Shown one piece after another: positions 5,093 to 5,348 of a stretch of 5,348 nucleotides of DNA (the stretch's first letter is position 1; each line of letters opens with the position of its first letter). The stretch is taken from NCBI GenBank assembly GCA_002772195.1, contig PCSG01000063.1:1-5348 (forward strand), given 5' to 3'. The stretch is from Desulfobacterales bacterium CG23_combo_of_CG06-09_8_20_14_all_51_8. GTDB lineage: Bacteria; Desulfobacterota; Desulfobacteria; Desulfobacterales; Desulfosalsimonadaceae. Both the position numbers and the translations under genes were made by a program. Under the pieces are notes generated by a model. The model searched no databases. It saw nothing but the letters and a program-made list of their open reading frames with translations, and was not told the origin of the DNA.

Positions 5093-5348
5093 ATGAACTT
5101 TGAAAAACTTTTCGAAATTGGATTGGCGTTCCATGGTCATAAATGCCCCGCCATGCCCCTGGGGCTCAAAGCAGGGCTTGCGGCCATGAATGCGCTCGGC
5201 GTGGAACGATCTCAGGACAAGGAGCTTTTTGTGGATGCAGAAACCGGCAAGGGCCATGCTGCCGGCTGCTTTTTGGACGGCGTCATGACCGCAACGGGAT
5301 GCACCTATGGAAAGTCCAACATCCAAAAGCGCTATTTCAACAAAATGG
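5093..5348 (+). CDS. FmdE-family protein (formylmethanofuran dehydrogenase subunit E-like), 3'-truncated
   Basis: The first 85 residues of an open frame that runs off the window. The N-terminus MNFEKLFEIGLAFHGHKCPA carries the FmdE-family HGH-K-C-P motif (H14, H16, C18), followed by MPLGLKAGLAAMNALGVE. Next come ETGKGHAAGC59FLDGVMTATGC70TYGK, the region of conserved Cys and Gly residues. Conserved Cys/His of this family form a metal (zinc-type) site, and many members carry a C-terminal zinc-ribbon-like cysteine cluster, which would lie beyond the window. Despite the name, most bacterial members occur without the other formylmethanofuran dehydrogenase subunits, and their role is poorly defined; they are often found near molybdenum-enzyme or anaerobic redox genes. 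Being preceded by structured repeats and an AT-rich leader, it probably begins its own transcription unit. Family assignment is confident; function is not. Confidence 0.88.
   Translation, partial: MNFEKLFEIGLAFHGHKCPAMPLGLKAGLAAMNALGVERSQDKELFVDAETGKGHAAGCFLDGVMTATGCTYGKSNIQKRYFNKM

Noticed and set aside
5051..5326. A 91-codon - strand frame opposite the FmdE-family gene
   Set aside because: It is the antisense shadow of a gene with clear family motifs on the + strand and has no recognisable features of its own.

Overview
This window looks like chromosomal DNA from a Gram-negative, probably anaerobic, bacterium. The inner-membrane RND permease and the lipoprotein diacylglyceryl transferase point to a Gram-negative envelope. 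The FmdE-family gene and the small redox-active disulfide protein are common in sulfate reducers and methanogens. With moderate GC, these suggest Desulfobacterota (deltaproteobacterial sulfate reducers), but this is inference from gene content and not a proven assignment. All recognisable genes are on the + strand.

Layout. (1) Bases 1-2778 are most of an RND-family efflux permease. The window starts inside it, about 100 residues after the usual N-terminus. The reading frame is broken by a single extra base in a run of seven G at 554-560. (2) After a 157-base spacer comes a tight pair: a 78-residue CPFC thioredoxin-fold protein (2936-3172) and lgt (3174-3977), separated by one base. (3) The 174-base spacer at 3978-4151 holds a strong intrinsic terminator, a compact dyad, and a REP-like hairpin ending in CTAC (GTAG on the - strand). 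(4) 4152-4886 encodes an integral membrane methyltransferase of the NnrU/MddA/isoprenylcysteine-methyltransferase type. (5) The 206-base spacer at 4887-5092 holds a perfect 26-bp inverted repeat with REP architecture (a REPIN-like doublet) nested inside a longer imperfect inverted repeat, then an AT-rich leader with a small dyad. (6) 5093 to the end is the start of an FmdE-family gene, cut off by the window edge.

How it fits together. The trx-like/lgt pair probably forms one transcription unit ended by the terminator at 4016-4039. The methyltransferase and the FmdE-family gene each appear to be separate units, because structured repeats separate them. The genes look like a housekeeping and accessory mixture with no evident shared pathway. 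I see no convincing new defence, mobile or biosynthetic system. The most unusual content is the intergenic repeat architecture on both sides of the methyltransferase and the frame break in the RND gene.
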